Part shown: positions 1-11,931 of the stretch, one piece after another
Layout: every line of letters begins with the position of its first letter
Numbering within the stretch: the stretch's first letter is position 1
Assembly (NCBI GenBank): GCA_003864495.1
Contig: PEDN01001367.1
Span: 248,001-312,000, forward strand
Source: Nemopilema nomurai
Taxonomy: Eukaryota > Cnidaria > Scyphozoa > Rhizostomeae > Rhizostomatidae
Direction of reading: 5' to 3'
Length of the DNA: 64,000 nt
Translations under genes and position numbers: made by a program
Notes under the pieces: generated by a model
Database searches by the model: none
What the model was told of the DNA's origin: nothing
Seen by the model: only the letters and a program-made list of their open reading frames with translations

Positions 1-1660
1 CACCTTGCTAAGATTCTACCGTTTTGTTGCAACTGAAACTCAATAACAGGAGTATGAGATTTTTCTCGGGACTTTTCACAGCATAGAGGCTTCAAATGAT
101 ATAAATTGTAACAATGAACAGTCGATTTGTGGCAAAGACAGGTTGTTGAGGCAAATTGGTGGCGTTTTGAATTTTGGAAGCCCGATTATGAATATATTGC
201 TTAAAGACAAGCCGCGCAAAAGAGTGTAGATGGGAACATTTGGGAATTCTGTTTTGAGGCGGCACAATCATCGCGTCAAAAGGAAAGATGGCTGTTGCAT
301 TAAACATGACTGAGATGTCATTTAATATTTATGATAACTGGCTTACTTACTTTTTGAGTCTTACTATTACTAAAGTGCATCGTAGTAGGACCATTAAATC
401 CACAAGGACATTCTAAGAACAAGGAACCATGATATTCGCAAAACATGTGAACAAAAACCAGACACATTGCAGTAATGCAGGCAACTCGAATATAAATTTT
501 TACCATTAAGAATTTAATGGAGAATGCTTAATAGTGAGACGCCTTTTGTATGCTCAAAGACTGCTTTTTCTCGGCATATAGTTTCAATAAACTACCTAAA
601 GTGTTGACTAATTTTTGGCAACTGCTGACTTTTGAGTGAGTTTTCTTGAGAGAGTTTTTCATTGTAGAAGAAATATAGACCAGATACGCGAAGTTAATCA
701 AGAAACTTTTACCTTGAAATACTTGCATCATCTACTTTGAAAAAAACTCATCCAGAATAGAAATGTTTTCCTACTCGATTTTACGAAAATTTGTGCAATC
801 CTCGCTCAGAGAAAAATAACAATGATTATAAAGAATAGTCATATATCAAAACTGATATTTTATAAAAGGCTGTATTAAAACGTTACTTTCTGAAATTAAG
901 AAATGCAGAGTGCTCGATAATGTTTGATAAATGTTAAAATTGAGCGCAATCTAATATTAAGCTTGAAACATAAGTTAAAATGTAATCAAGATTTGCATGA
1001 AAATGTCGAGTACTTTATTTTTAACAGCGTTGTAAGCTTGAAGAAAAAATTCTTCTAACGGTGGGCACTAGGATCTAGAAGGGTGGGTGGATGCTAATTT
1101 AACGTTTTTAACCACTTTTTTCAAACGAAAATACTTATGAAAGCTTAAAAGAATGTATACAACATAGCATTTTTGGCCTCAAAATCATCTATTCTTTATT
1201 GTAGCATTGCTCACTATAATTTGAAAAGTTTTTCAGATCGAGTTCGATAGCATTACTGTAAATGAATGAGATCACTCTGCATAACCTACGATGTTTAAAA
1301 CAATCACCCAGCCATTTTTAACTCCGCGAAACAAAACCTTCCCTACGGATTTAAGCGAGAATATGGTCCTATGAAAAGGTGACAAGGGAAGGTAGATGGA
1401 GAATGCATTAGACAATCAAAGAAACCAAAAGCGCACAGCTTCGAGTGAACAGATCTGCAAGACAGTTTTCGGTGTTATAATTGTCACAAAAATTGATAAA
1501 AGATCCATGTGTGAATCACCTTTAAAGTCGTTCATAGTAGCACACATCAAAGTATGCAACATTATCAACTGCTCGAGCATAAATCTATTTTGGCTAATAC
1601 AAAAGCCGGGCTTTCGTCTTGGGTTTTCAACAATCTCTGCTGTTCAGGTGGCTTTGATTT
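1..1660. other. AT-rich intergenic DNA, no gene seen
   Basis: No open frame here exceeds 90 codons and none resembles a known protein. Frames are closed by frequent stops on both strands. I see no tRNA, rRNA or transposon protein signature. Confidence 0.6.
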
Positions 1661-1667
1661 GAGTGGG

Positions 1668-1905
1668 GGCAGCAAGAAGAGGCAAGAAGAAGAAGCAAGA
1701 CGTAGAAGGCAAGAGTAAGTGGCAAGAGGAAGAGTTAGAAAAAGAGGCAGCAAGAAGAGGCAAGAAGAAGAAGGAAGAGGTAGAAGGCACGAGTAAGTGG
1801 CAAGAGGAAGAGGAAGAAAAAGAGGCAAGAAAAGAGGCACGAAAAAGGGGCAAGAGAAGAGGCACAAAAAAGAGGCAAGAAGAAGAGGCAAGAGACAAGC
1901 ATTTT
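1668..1905 (+). repeat. Purine-rich (AG) low-complexity tract
   Basis: About 240 bases are almost wholly A and G, built from loose reiterations of a GGCAAGAAGAAGA-like word, so the complementary strand is a polypyrimidine run. Open frames across it read as Lys/Glu/Arg-rich or Leu/Pro/Ser-rich strings in more than one frame, which is what a purine repeat gives by itself. I treat them as artefacts. Such tracts can form triplex (H-DNA) structures, which is inference only. Confidence 0.8.
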
Positions 1906-2068
1906 CAGCTATTGCAGCAACACAAATATATAGGAACACAGGCAAAATTAACGGGATCCATTTTTCCAATAAAGACAAGAAGGAACAATCTGCAAATCAA
2001 CAGAAATGCGAGCAAATGCTTTTGCAAGTTCTTTTGTGCGAGGTACGAGATAAAAGCTCCATTGCTCC

Positions 2069-2943
2069 GTTGAGTATAGCGGCACCTATCCATTTTTCCA
2101 ATAAAATCTTTCTAGAAACTCGATGGGCGTTTATTCATATTTTATTTATTGTTCAGCAAGACCAGGCAATTTTTCGCAGCAAGATGTCATCCACAAGTCG
2201 AATACGCTTAAAACCCAATCTCTAGAATTTGATGAGTTGATTTGGGCTGACCTATCCTCAGACGGCTCTGCTTATAACGATGCAGTCTATTTAGAAGGCA
2301 TAAGGACGTTTTGAAATTAAAGCTCTAATTTTTCCATTCAGTTAAATTGATTTAAGCTTCACTGTACACTTGGAAAACTACACACTTGGATAGCAAATTG
2401 CTATAATTGTCAAAACAATCCAATTCAACAACTAAGCAAATATCTGGTCTGGGCATTGTTGCTCAAACTACTCCTACAGCACAAATTTAAGTTCTATTTC
2501 TATGCTGCTTTCTGCTATTAAAGATGAAATCTTGAACTCACACTTGCTTGCGTATCTAAGAAATAGTTTGGCATGTGGCATCAACTTCGTCGCCTCTTTC
2601 ACTAGGATACCCGGTCGGTTGGAAGTGGGCCAGCGTATTTAGGCCCGATTCTTCCCAAGCCTTCAGCCTAGATACAAGAGAATTCAACAGCTAAAGGAAA
2701 TAAGGCAGATCGATCATGTGCCCTTAAATCCTCTGACTGACAGGTCAATTCAAGCAGCTGTCGAAGTAAAGATCAGAAAAGCAAAAATTAGGTCACATAA
2801 CTGCCTTTCGTATGAAGTCAAAAGATAACCCATTTACGAACCTAGTAGTTTTAATGTAGGATATTTCTTTATAGAGGCCTCGAAGCTGCTAAGAACAGTG
2901 TTCTGTTTGTTGAGCTAAACGGATAGGTGCCGCTATACTCAAC
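2069..2943. mobile_element. Segment bounded by a perfect 23 bp inverted repeat; possible non-autonomous DNA transposon
   Basis: Bases 2069-2091 (GTTGAGTATAGCGGCACC...) are the exact reverse complement of 2921-2943. Chance occurrence of a 23 bp perfect inverted pair within 900 bp is very unlikely. The 875 bp between the outer ends has no long open frame and no recognised transposase. I could not see a clear target-site duplication at the ends, so the element type is unknown. A 15-base string (CATTTTTCCAATAAA) inside the left end also occurs about 130 bp upstream, so the locus may be a nest of old insertions. Confidence 0.5.
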
Positions 2944-5900
2944 ATGGAAAGCTGCCTATGGAGACTGCTGCGCCACTGGGAATTAGCAGTTGGGTGGACT
3001 TCGAAATGGCTCATTTGAAGAGTTTATCTTTGGTAATCCTTAATACTTTTAGCTTCTTAAGCGTTTAAAAGGCTCCACACTAGAATGGAGGCAACCTCGT
3101 TCATGGCATGGCCTAGCAAAATAAAAGCATATTCAACAAAGATTCTTTCTACTATGTATTCGAAAGGTAGTGGGAAGGCAGTGCGCTAACAGGCCGAATT
3201 AAGTTAGTTACGAGCCTTAGTATCAAATTGTCAGAATTTTTGTCACCGTTTGGTCTTTTGTCAAGCAGGCTCCTTGCCCACATGGTTGTCGATAAATGGT
3301 ATAAGCTAGATACTATTTTAAAATGGCAAAAGAGGCCGAAATGCTTGTTGCACTATACCTGTCTTGCCTGCAATGCACAATTAGTTAGTTCGTGTTGTAG
3401 TTTGATGCCTTAGATTCCGTAGCAAGAGCCTGGTAACGATGATGAAATTTTACCTAAAGAGCTTACGGTGATTATAACATTTCAAGTAAATTAAAATGGT
3501 TACCAGGCAACTGTCGGCTGCAATTTCCTCCGCTCAAAGTAATCAAATTGTGAAGGGCCGTTTCTTGTAGAGTGAGGTTGTATGCTAATCAATCCAAGCA
3601 AAAATGGCTTAAAAAATTACATTTACGCGCTAGAGTTTGTGATGTGACCTGTACAGATGTTGCTTCTGATGCTTTCAATGCATTAGATCCAGAATTGTGG
3701 CCTTGCCACAGGACTTTGAGTGTGGCCTTGATTGTGTAAAGATATGAAATAATAATAACAATAATATGCTCAAAGCATTTTCATATTAGTCCAATGACGT
3801 CAACCAACAATTTACGACGTCTCTTTTCACCTTTCAATCTACATGCTTTCGAATTTAATTTTTTTATGCTCAAAATGTAAACAACACTATAAGATTTATA
3901 CATTAATGGCGAAGGAAAAGCAAAACTTCAAAGACTCTTCCATCTTTGAGATTGCTAATAAGTATACATATTTTTATACTGAGCGCTTATACATGTATAC
4001 ATATAAATTTGAACAATGAATCAAACATGTATATAAAGGTATGTAGATGAATATATAAAGAAATCAATAGGAGAGGACCTGTTGAGGTTTTCACCTGGGA
4101 AATAACCCTGTACTCTACACATACATCATGCTATACGGACCCACATATTGTGCATTGTTCAATAGAAACGTCTAAACACTTGTGTATAGATACAGATCTA
4201 TACCAATAAAATCAACCAATCAACTAAATAGTCAGCCAGCAAATTAATCAATCAAACAACAAACAACTTATCGCTTTTTGCTGAATTTTCTTTTAAATCA
4301 TTGACTTAATATACCAACTGTGCTTGTTGCATTCCACAGAACTGCTTTTACACAAACCTTTCCATTCTTGCTAACTTTTGATAAAAACTCCGGTTGCCAA
4401 AATTTTATGCTGTTTCTTTAGCTGTAGAGTTTCTAGCATGTGTTTTTTACATCCTACCCAAAAACAATAATTAGTGAGTTGATTGTGAAGTGCTCGAAAA
4501 ATGAACCGATGATTTTAACGAGAAAAAAACTGAAAACTATCAAATGCGTTGGCAGTTAGCTAACAGGAATTTGAGAGGGTTTTCGTGGAGGGTATGCTGA
4601 TACGCTTGTGTGCCATTTACAATCGACACTATCAATTTCATTGGGAGACAGAAGATGTTTAGCAAGAGCTGCATGGCCCACGTGACAGAAGATTGTTTTT
4701 TCTGGCCTGCTCTCAAGTAGCGAGAAAAGTCGCTCTTCGGAATGTTTTGATGAAGACAACAGCTAGCCAAGGATACTTATGTCTATAGATACATACTTGA
4801 TCACCTTAAACGTATACGAGCAGCTGATTTTGATAGATTAGAAAGACGACGGTACGCATGGAGTCATGTGAAATTACCTACGCACAATATGTTGTTTGTG
4901 CATGCCATGTTGGGCGGACAACTTTGACGGCCAACCTGATGCGGTCATGATTAGCTATTCTTCTCCAAAGCCCTTCTCGTCGCTACAAGAAAGTTTTGAT
5001 TTTGGAGTTTGTCAAAGGTCTGCTAACTTGCCTAGCACTTAGCTAAACCCATAATTTCACATTTGATGTACGATATACACTTGAAAATTGCCCGGCGAAA
5101 TGGCCTTGATGTGTATTGGGCACCCATTATCACCCTGAACTGTGGCAATTACGACAAGGTTCATTGGAGGAAATCGTTCGACAGCGAAAATCTCTGTGAA
5201 GCTGTAAAAATACGTGGGGAACCTGGAAACTTCTTTGTTCCTACAGTTTGGGAGCAATATGGTTTTTTCATTTAGGAGATGCTTTCAAAACATCTGTCTG
5301 TGCAAGCTTTGAATGCGCTATGGTAACGGAGCAATTTGAACCTGTAGCTCTATTTCCATGTTAGTAAAGTAAGTCTGTAAGTCGGTGTGTCCAAGATGGC
5401 TTTTTTTATTAGGATAATTTGAAAATTAGATTTTGTGCTTTGCGAGACTGTGTTCCGAAATTTCTTGAAAGCTCAAGAATCCAAAAATTGATTTCTAAAC
5501 AAAGATTATACCTCATTCAACCAAATAGTATTCATATTTTGCATCCCCTGGGAAAATATTCTTAGCTTCGGGTTTTGAATACAGTTGCTACTTAGGACTC
5601 TGTTCATTACAATAAAACTGGACTCGATGGGAACAATTAAACCCTTCTTCAGTATCAAAATTCTGTAAACAATTCCTTACATGAAATATTCATTTAGAAT
5701 CCGTCGGCAGTTGAGTTGGAAAGGATATATCCTAAACTAAGAAATAACATGTTTTCTATAGCAAGAAAACAAGCCAAAGATCACGCTAATTATCCTAAAA
5801 TCATCATATATTGTCTTTTTAAGCCTTTTGAAAACTGGACACGAAATAAACTTTAAGTATTACAAGCAAATTATTGCAGATTATGCAAACAAATTATGCA

Positions 5901-7502
5901 TTGATGAACTTAGAGAACTTCTCAAGCCTCTCATTTGGCAGAATACATACATATATTAAATCAAAGAATAAGAGACGGTATAGCCAATTAAGCAGGTCAA
6001 TCGCATTTTTTCAGATTTAGGAAGCCTTTCTGACTCTCTAGACATGTTTAAGAATCCATGGCATATCCAATTAAATGCAGATTATTATTGAAACATAATC
6101 GATTTGCGTCCAACAATCCTTTTGGCAGATGGCTTGTTTCATACCACACCTGAACTGAACATTTTTGCAACAAGAGAATTCAACTCTAGAGAAAATTCCT
6201 TGACGAGCCGGTAATACTAATAATCATTGCGCCAAGCATCTCTGTAGCTGTTCCTGAAAGTATGACACCCAATTACGACGTCCTTAATCTATTCCTTGAT
6301 ATTTGACAGCCATTTCTTGCCTCTGGTTTGACATCCTATTTCACAACAGTTGTAAAGATAATCGTATGTTACTGCCTGATTAAGATCCAGGGCGTTTTCT
6401 TTGGATTTGATTGTTTGATATAAAGCGCGCTAACGGAGGTTTACACCTCATCAATATTATAGCCTTAATTTCGTTAGAATTTCTCAGTTCAAATTTCCGC
6501 TGTTTGACTGTAGAACGGCATAGTGATTCGCATTGCTTTTCTTTGGCTCGTCTTTCTGTGTTTCTTGTGGCGAAGGTGCTCTTCAAATTGATTAAGCTGA
6601 TTTCTAGGGGTCTAGGTGTCACACTGTTAAGGTACTAAAATTGGCTAACGGGAGCTTTTAGCTCAATGCTACAGGTCTTTGGCTCAATACAGTGTAGCCG
6701 ATATCTCGTTTGTTGTGGAGCTGTGCAAGGTCAGACAGAGCAAATTTCTGTTAGAAAATTAATGCTCGAAGCAGATGGCCATTATATCAAGATAAGTCCC
6801 AGTAGGGTCGCTTACTTAAGACGATATTCTTCTTTGTTCGTGGTATAGACCAGTCCCATAAAGGGCAGCGATTACATGGGCCAGCGAAAAGTTCATTCGC
6901 TGGAGCCAAAATTGGGATGAATTCTGACACTTGGTTGAATTGTAAATCGCACTTAAAGGCCGACCGTGCTCACCACAGCATGCGACAAGCCGTAATGAGA
7001 AAATTAATCATCTTATATGGCGATATTAATCATCATAGAGAAAGATAGTTACTCTTAGATGCAATTTTCTAAAAGTGCAACTGTTAGACTAAATCCAATC
7101 ATCACATCTCAGGTTCCGTATAACCTCTTTTAACTAATTACTTGTTCATCGTGGATATATTGGTAAGTATTGTGTGACATTAATAAAGGAGGAATTCAAC
7201 TGCTTTGCTGGAAACCATACCTAGTTACAAAGTGAACTTGCTGGTCTTTTTAGCGGCTTATTTTGTTTTGTTGTTTGCGTATATTTGGTAAAGAAATAAG
7301 CAAGCATACCAAATTTTAAAGATGATAGAAAAAGGGTCGAGATTTTATAATGTTGTTGAATATAACGATCTAATTTGAAAGGTAAAATTCATCCACCGCA
7401 TATTTCAATCCGTTACGATTCTCTCATTAATGAGCCACTTCTTTTCTCCTAGGTTCCCAGATATCAGTGGATGCAAGAAACGGCCGCTTCACCTAAAGAG
7501 AA
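2944..7502. other. Intergenic DNA upstream of the GPCR, no gene seen
   Basis: The longest open frames are about 80 codons, overlap each other on opposite strands and show no recognisable domain. Bases 3960-4060 hold short TATA/ATATAC-rich strings. A possible 3' splice site (TTTTCTCCTAG at about 7442-7452) lies about 50 bp before the GPCR start, so a 5' untranslated exon may be spliced there. That is not certain. Confidence 0.5.
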
Positions 7503-8741
7503 ATGGCTTACTTGCACAGTCTCGTGCCAACTATTTCGTCCGCACTGTCGATGTTGACCAACTTTACCACTTTCAATTTCAGCCAAGGAATTGACGGTGT
7601 TAGAGCAACGAAAGCATCGGCTCTGCAAAGCGAGTTGTCCACTATCTATCCACCCTGGACAACCATCAGCACTTCGCAGCTACCTACTGGCAAAAGCACG
7701 CAGCCCTCAACCTCCAACGACTTAAGCAGCACTGCAGTTCACCTTATAGCGTTCTTCCTAATACTTCTGGTAATTCTAGCGATAATTGGCAACTTCATCC
7801 TCATGGCCATTATCATTTTCGTTCGGAAATTACACTCAAAGACACACATATTCATCGTTGATCTGACTGCTAGTGACATTCTTGTCGCAATAACTGTCAT
7901 GCCCATCGACATTGACCGGCTGATTAAAAGCCGCTTCTTACATGACGTTGTCACGTGTGAATTTGTCAGCGTCATGTTCTTTATGTCCCTGCCAGCATCC
8001 GCTATCAGCCTGTCTCTCCTGACCCTGGAGCGGTACATAACGCTGAAGTACCCGCTCACCCACCTGAAGATTCTCACCAGATACCGCGTGTTCGTTGCCT
8101 TGGTGATCAAATGGGTGTATGTCATACTCGTCGCTAGCATACCTGCCATGGGCTGGGTTTCCGGGCCAACTAGAGTAACCAAGGAATGCGAATTTTACAT
8201 CACCACACAATACGGTATATTAATGGTGACAGCCAATTTCATCCTGCCTCTAGTCATCATCCTGGCTGCAAACATCGAGATATTTCGTATTGCAAACAGC
8301 GCGGCGCTGAAAATGCGCAAGTCGACGCGACGCCAAGAGAAGCGTCGGGCAAGCCTGATCACCATTGGAGGAAACGTGAAAGCTGCCAAGAGGATCATGC
8401 TGCTTGTGGGCCTCTTCCTCATATCCTGGGTACCTCACATCACAAACATAATAATCAACATGAATTGCAAAAGCTGCTTCTCGTACCTCGTGTCCTGGAT
8501 TGTCCTGACGCTGACATTTTCCAGCACGGCAATGAATCCCATCCTGTATGGCCTGCTTAACAAGGATGTGCGCCGCGAAATCAGGAAGCTGCTCCGAGAG
8601 ATGTCTTTGAAGTGCACGAAGAACAGCTTCGACAAGCCTTTTCAGCGAGCCAGTCACGCCGACTATCGCTATTCCGTTTCCGTGGCAACAGAGAGGGAGG
8701 TGCTCAACACCAAGGATGCCGCACAAGAGACAGCATTTTAA
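7503..8741 (+). CDS. Class A (rhodopsin-like) orphan G protein-coupled receptor, single exon
   Basis: The 412-residue intronless frame has seven hydrophobic segments and the class A fingerprints in order: N97 in TM1 (IIGNFI), D125 in TM2, C152 at the top of TM3, E176-R177-Y178 (ERY in place of DRY), C229 in extracellular loop 2, W309 and P311 in TM6 (SWVP) and N345-P346-I-L-Y349 in TM7. The ~75-residue extracellular N-terminus is Ser/Thr-rich with N-glycosylation sequons at N20 and N25. Basic third loop and basic helix 8 fit G protein coupling. Position 3.32 is F159, not the aspartate of amine receptors, and TM7 has no retinal lysine, so it is neither an aminergic receptor nor an opsin. The ligand is unknown. 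The start has a purine at -3 and G at +4. It probably belongs to the large intronless receptor expansions of cnidarians (inference). Confidence 0.93.
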   Translation: MAYLHSLVPTISSALSMLTNFTTFNFSQGIDGVRATKASALQSELSTIYPPWTTISTSQLPTGKSTQPSTSNDLSSTAVHLIAFFLILLVILAIIGNFILMAIIIFVRKLHSKTHIFIVDLTASDILVAITVMPIDIDRLIKSRFLHDVVTCEFVSVMFFMSLPASAISLSLLTLERYITLKYPLTHLKILTRYRVFVALVIKWVYVILVASIPAMGWVSGPTRVTKECEFYITTQYGILMVTANFILPLVIILAANIEIFRIANSAALKMRKSTRRQEKRRASLITIGGNVKAAKRIMLLVGLFLISWVPHITNIIINMNCKSCFSYLVSWIVLTLTFSSTAMNPILYGLLNKDVRREIRKLLREMSLKCTKNSFDKPFQRASHADYRYSVSVATEREVLNTKDAAQETAF

Positions 8742-11717
8742 TCCATTTGGGTATCTTGATTATATTCGCTTGGCCAGCAGTGAAAGCCATAAGACGCAGG
8801 CTATGTATTGTAAACTTTATGAGTTCTCTTTCTTTGCTGCTAGAATGCCACGAACAAGCACGTTATGGCTAGAATTCGTTGTTATTGCAGATGCTATGTG
8901 GTAAACAGTTACAGAATCTATTAAAAGGGAATATCCATTCATGGTATGAAAGGACTGTAATGGAAACCAAGCTGAATGCTTAACTGAAATAGTTAGAATA
9001 TGAAATCGATTTCATCCTTTCTTAGCTACATAGCAGCCGCATTAACAATTTTGTTAGTAATAGTTTATGTCACGGGCAACGGCAATATGTCAATTTGTAA
9101 ATGTCCGCAACGTCAGATTTGAATGTCTGAGCTGGTGCAATATTAAGTAGCACGGTCGTATTCCTTATGCCTGGACTTTAAAGCAAGTAAATACAACACT
9201 TGTACCTGTTATGAACATTTTCCAACTTCCGGTTGCTGGAGTTTGTGATGGGTAGAAAGAAGGTACCAACTGGAACAAACTGTTTACAGCTGCAGTTGGA
9301 GCTAGTTCATCTCCTAGGAAACAGGAGTCCTTCAGGTTTTCAACTAGACAAAAAACTAGAAGAGCCATAAAAAGTATGCAATTTCTCATTGTTATACGTT
9401 GCTTGCTTTTAAATGCCAGGTTGAAATGTTGTAAATAGTTTAAAGACTAGAAAGTCCTTCTTCATGTTATAATATAATGTAAAATTAGAATTGCTGTTGT
9501 TCTGCAAAATGATGCAAACCTGTTAAAGACCAACACCACTTACCAGAGCAATATGAGGTTAACCAATGAGTGGATATCTTGAATTTCTTGCTGGGTTTAA
9601 GGAAATACTCGCTTTGATACGAAAAAGAGCACTAGTTTGCTTTCGTATCGATTTGATTACTCGTAAAGACTCAATGACCTCCCCAATCAAACACAACATC
9701 TCTGTGCTTGAAGCAGTAACATGAATAATTGACACCTTATCGTAATATTAGTATGGGCAGTTGATATCAAAGCCGTGTGTAGGGTTCACTGCAAAGTTTA
9801 GTTCTTCTCCGCATCTATTTGGTTTTACTGTCACGTCACGGTGTGTTTTACATATTTGTCAGGTAATAACTGCAGCCGGGTTGCCTTTAGCGCCCACTAC
9901 CTGTGATTAAAGACGTCAGACACGGCAATGTGAATAGTTATATTACATTCACTTCAGTGTGATGCTTTGAATTTGTGATTACAGAAATGTCTACCAACAT
10001 AAAGAGACGCATGCGCAATAAGCACCTTAATGCCAATAGAAAAGCTGGCAAAGGGGATTTTAAGCAGGAGATATCAAGCTCTTGCTTACTTTCTTCAAGA
10101 GTCAATTTGTTCCAGATCAATTCTTAGCCACTTTTGCAGTGAAATGATTAACCAGGTATTTTTCGAAAACCCCATTAAAATGTGACAAGATAAGCTCACA
10201 ATTGCGACTTTCCTTGTGGCTTGTTTGGAAGACGTTCATAGGCCCTTAGACTTGGGTTATGCGAAAGCCTCTTTGGAGGTGCTATACTTTAAAGCTTTGG
10301 TCATCGTTCTTCTAAAAAGAATGTGAGATGATATCTTCAAAGAATGAGCGTAAATATATTAGAGGACAGGATGTTAAGTGCTGCAAGTGTAAAAATGTAG
10401 AGTTTGGCATTTTTGAAAAAAAATTAGGGAACGAGTGAAGAGCAAAATTATTTCTGAAAGAAAATATAAAGATAGAAAGCCCCTTGACAGGTGTACAGAG
10501 TCATGCACGAGGTCCCTGGGCACTCTGAGAAAAGAGAGACTGCATATGTTGCCAAGATAGAGGTGATAGTACATCCATCAGGCTGGTACATTGAATGATC
10601 AGGGGGGGACCCCAAAGGTGAAATAATTGCGCTGTGTGTGCAGCGACGGGGAGAGAGTCGGAGCCGCGGAGGAGCACGTAGTTGACCTTGTAGAAAGCTA
10701 ATGCGAGAAACTAGAAGAAGAACTCAGATGCTCGCTAAATGTTTATCGGCACTTTGTGAAACGAACCTTAGACATGATAAGGCGCGTTCTGTCAGTGTGC
10801 AGACAAAGAATGATGGATTTGTAGTCTAATTTTTACTAGTCCATTATCTGGCGGTGAGGACAAAGTCCGGCTCCATGTTAATACATTGTATATCAAAACT
10901 TTGCTCTCATGAAAGATTTCCTTTTAGCATATTGTTTTAGTCCATTTATTGCTACTGATTTCATTGTGCTGATATAATAGAACAATTTTATGACATAAAA
11001 TATTTCACTTTTGATCAAACGTCGGTTTCTGAAAAAACTCTTTTAGACTCAAGCATGCAGTTCGGAAAATTGTGGGGCACTAACTTAGAAAATCAAACGA
11101 CGTTGACGTGGAACCGAAACGGCAATTTGGACTGCTTCAGAAGCAAGCTAGGGCTAGTTGGTGCAAGCTAGGTCTAGTCTAGGATAAAGAAACAGAATTC
11201 ATGAGCCTCCCCGATCTTAGCAGCCATTGATTGTTGAGTCGCAGCAACGGAGCATGTTTTAGAAACACCCTTGAAATCGCTTTTAGATTTCAGAAACTAC
11301 TTATCTTCTTCATGGAAGTTAAGAAAACTTGAAAGAGCTACAAAATAGCGAAATATGTGTAAGTGAGTAATTTTTTTTGCCTGGAAGATAGAACTCTGGG
11401 ACTCTTTTGACAAAAAGCTCAAACTTCATTCTGATTACTGACACTTAGAGCTATTTTGTAGAGCAATGTTGTCGCAAAGCATCATTGTTTATCAAAATGC
11501 TACAGGATGAATTTCATCAAATAGTTTTTGTAGAGCTTGAATAAATTTGTGTCTTAATGTATGCTCCTTGAAAGTAGCAACGGCAGATCACGAAAAAAAG
11601 TACAGTTATCTTTTACGCTGTTTGAACGCTCGATCAATAGTCATCATAGGCAGGACGCATTATTATTCAGGGATTGTTGACTGCATCCTGTTGCTTTATA
11701 GTCAATCAGACAACGTC
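8742..11717. other. Intergenic DNA downstream of the GPCR, no gene seen
   Basis: Only short open frames without recognisable domains are present. A modest GC-rich patch with runs of G lies at about 10590-10690. No RNA gene was recognised in it. Confidence 0.5.
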
Positions 11718-11931
11718 CGAATGTGTATCGATGACAAAAACTGCTTAGTTGTAGCCGCTAGGAGAAGAAGTGTTGCTCAAAACTAACATTCGCTAATACA
11801 GAACTGCCTTGTGAAGATGCGTTGTCCCGAATGTGTATCGATGACAAAAACTGCTCAGTTGTAGCCGCTAGGAAAAGAAGTGTTGCTCGAAACTAACATT
11901 CTCAAATATAGAGCTGTTTTGTAAAGATGCG
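11718..11931 (+). repeat. 110 bp tandem duplication (two copies)
   Basis: CGAATGTGTATCGATGAC begins at 11718 and again at 11828. The two copies stay alignable for about 105 bases with roughly 10-12 mismatches and no obvious gaps. The divergence shows that the duplication is not recent. It has no coding potential that I can support. Confidence 0.85.

Noticed and set aside
1565..2225. Lys/Glu-rich and Leu/Pro-rich frames across the purine tract
   Set aside because: Open in several frames on both strands because of composition. No domain or gene structure.
7739..8726. Minus-strand frames opposite the GPCR
   Set aside because: Shadow frames of a clear receptor gene.
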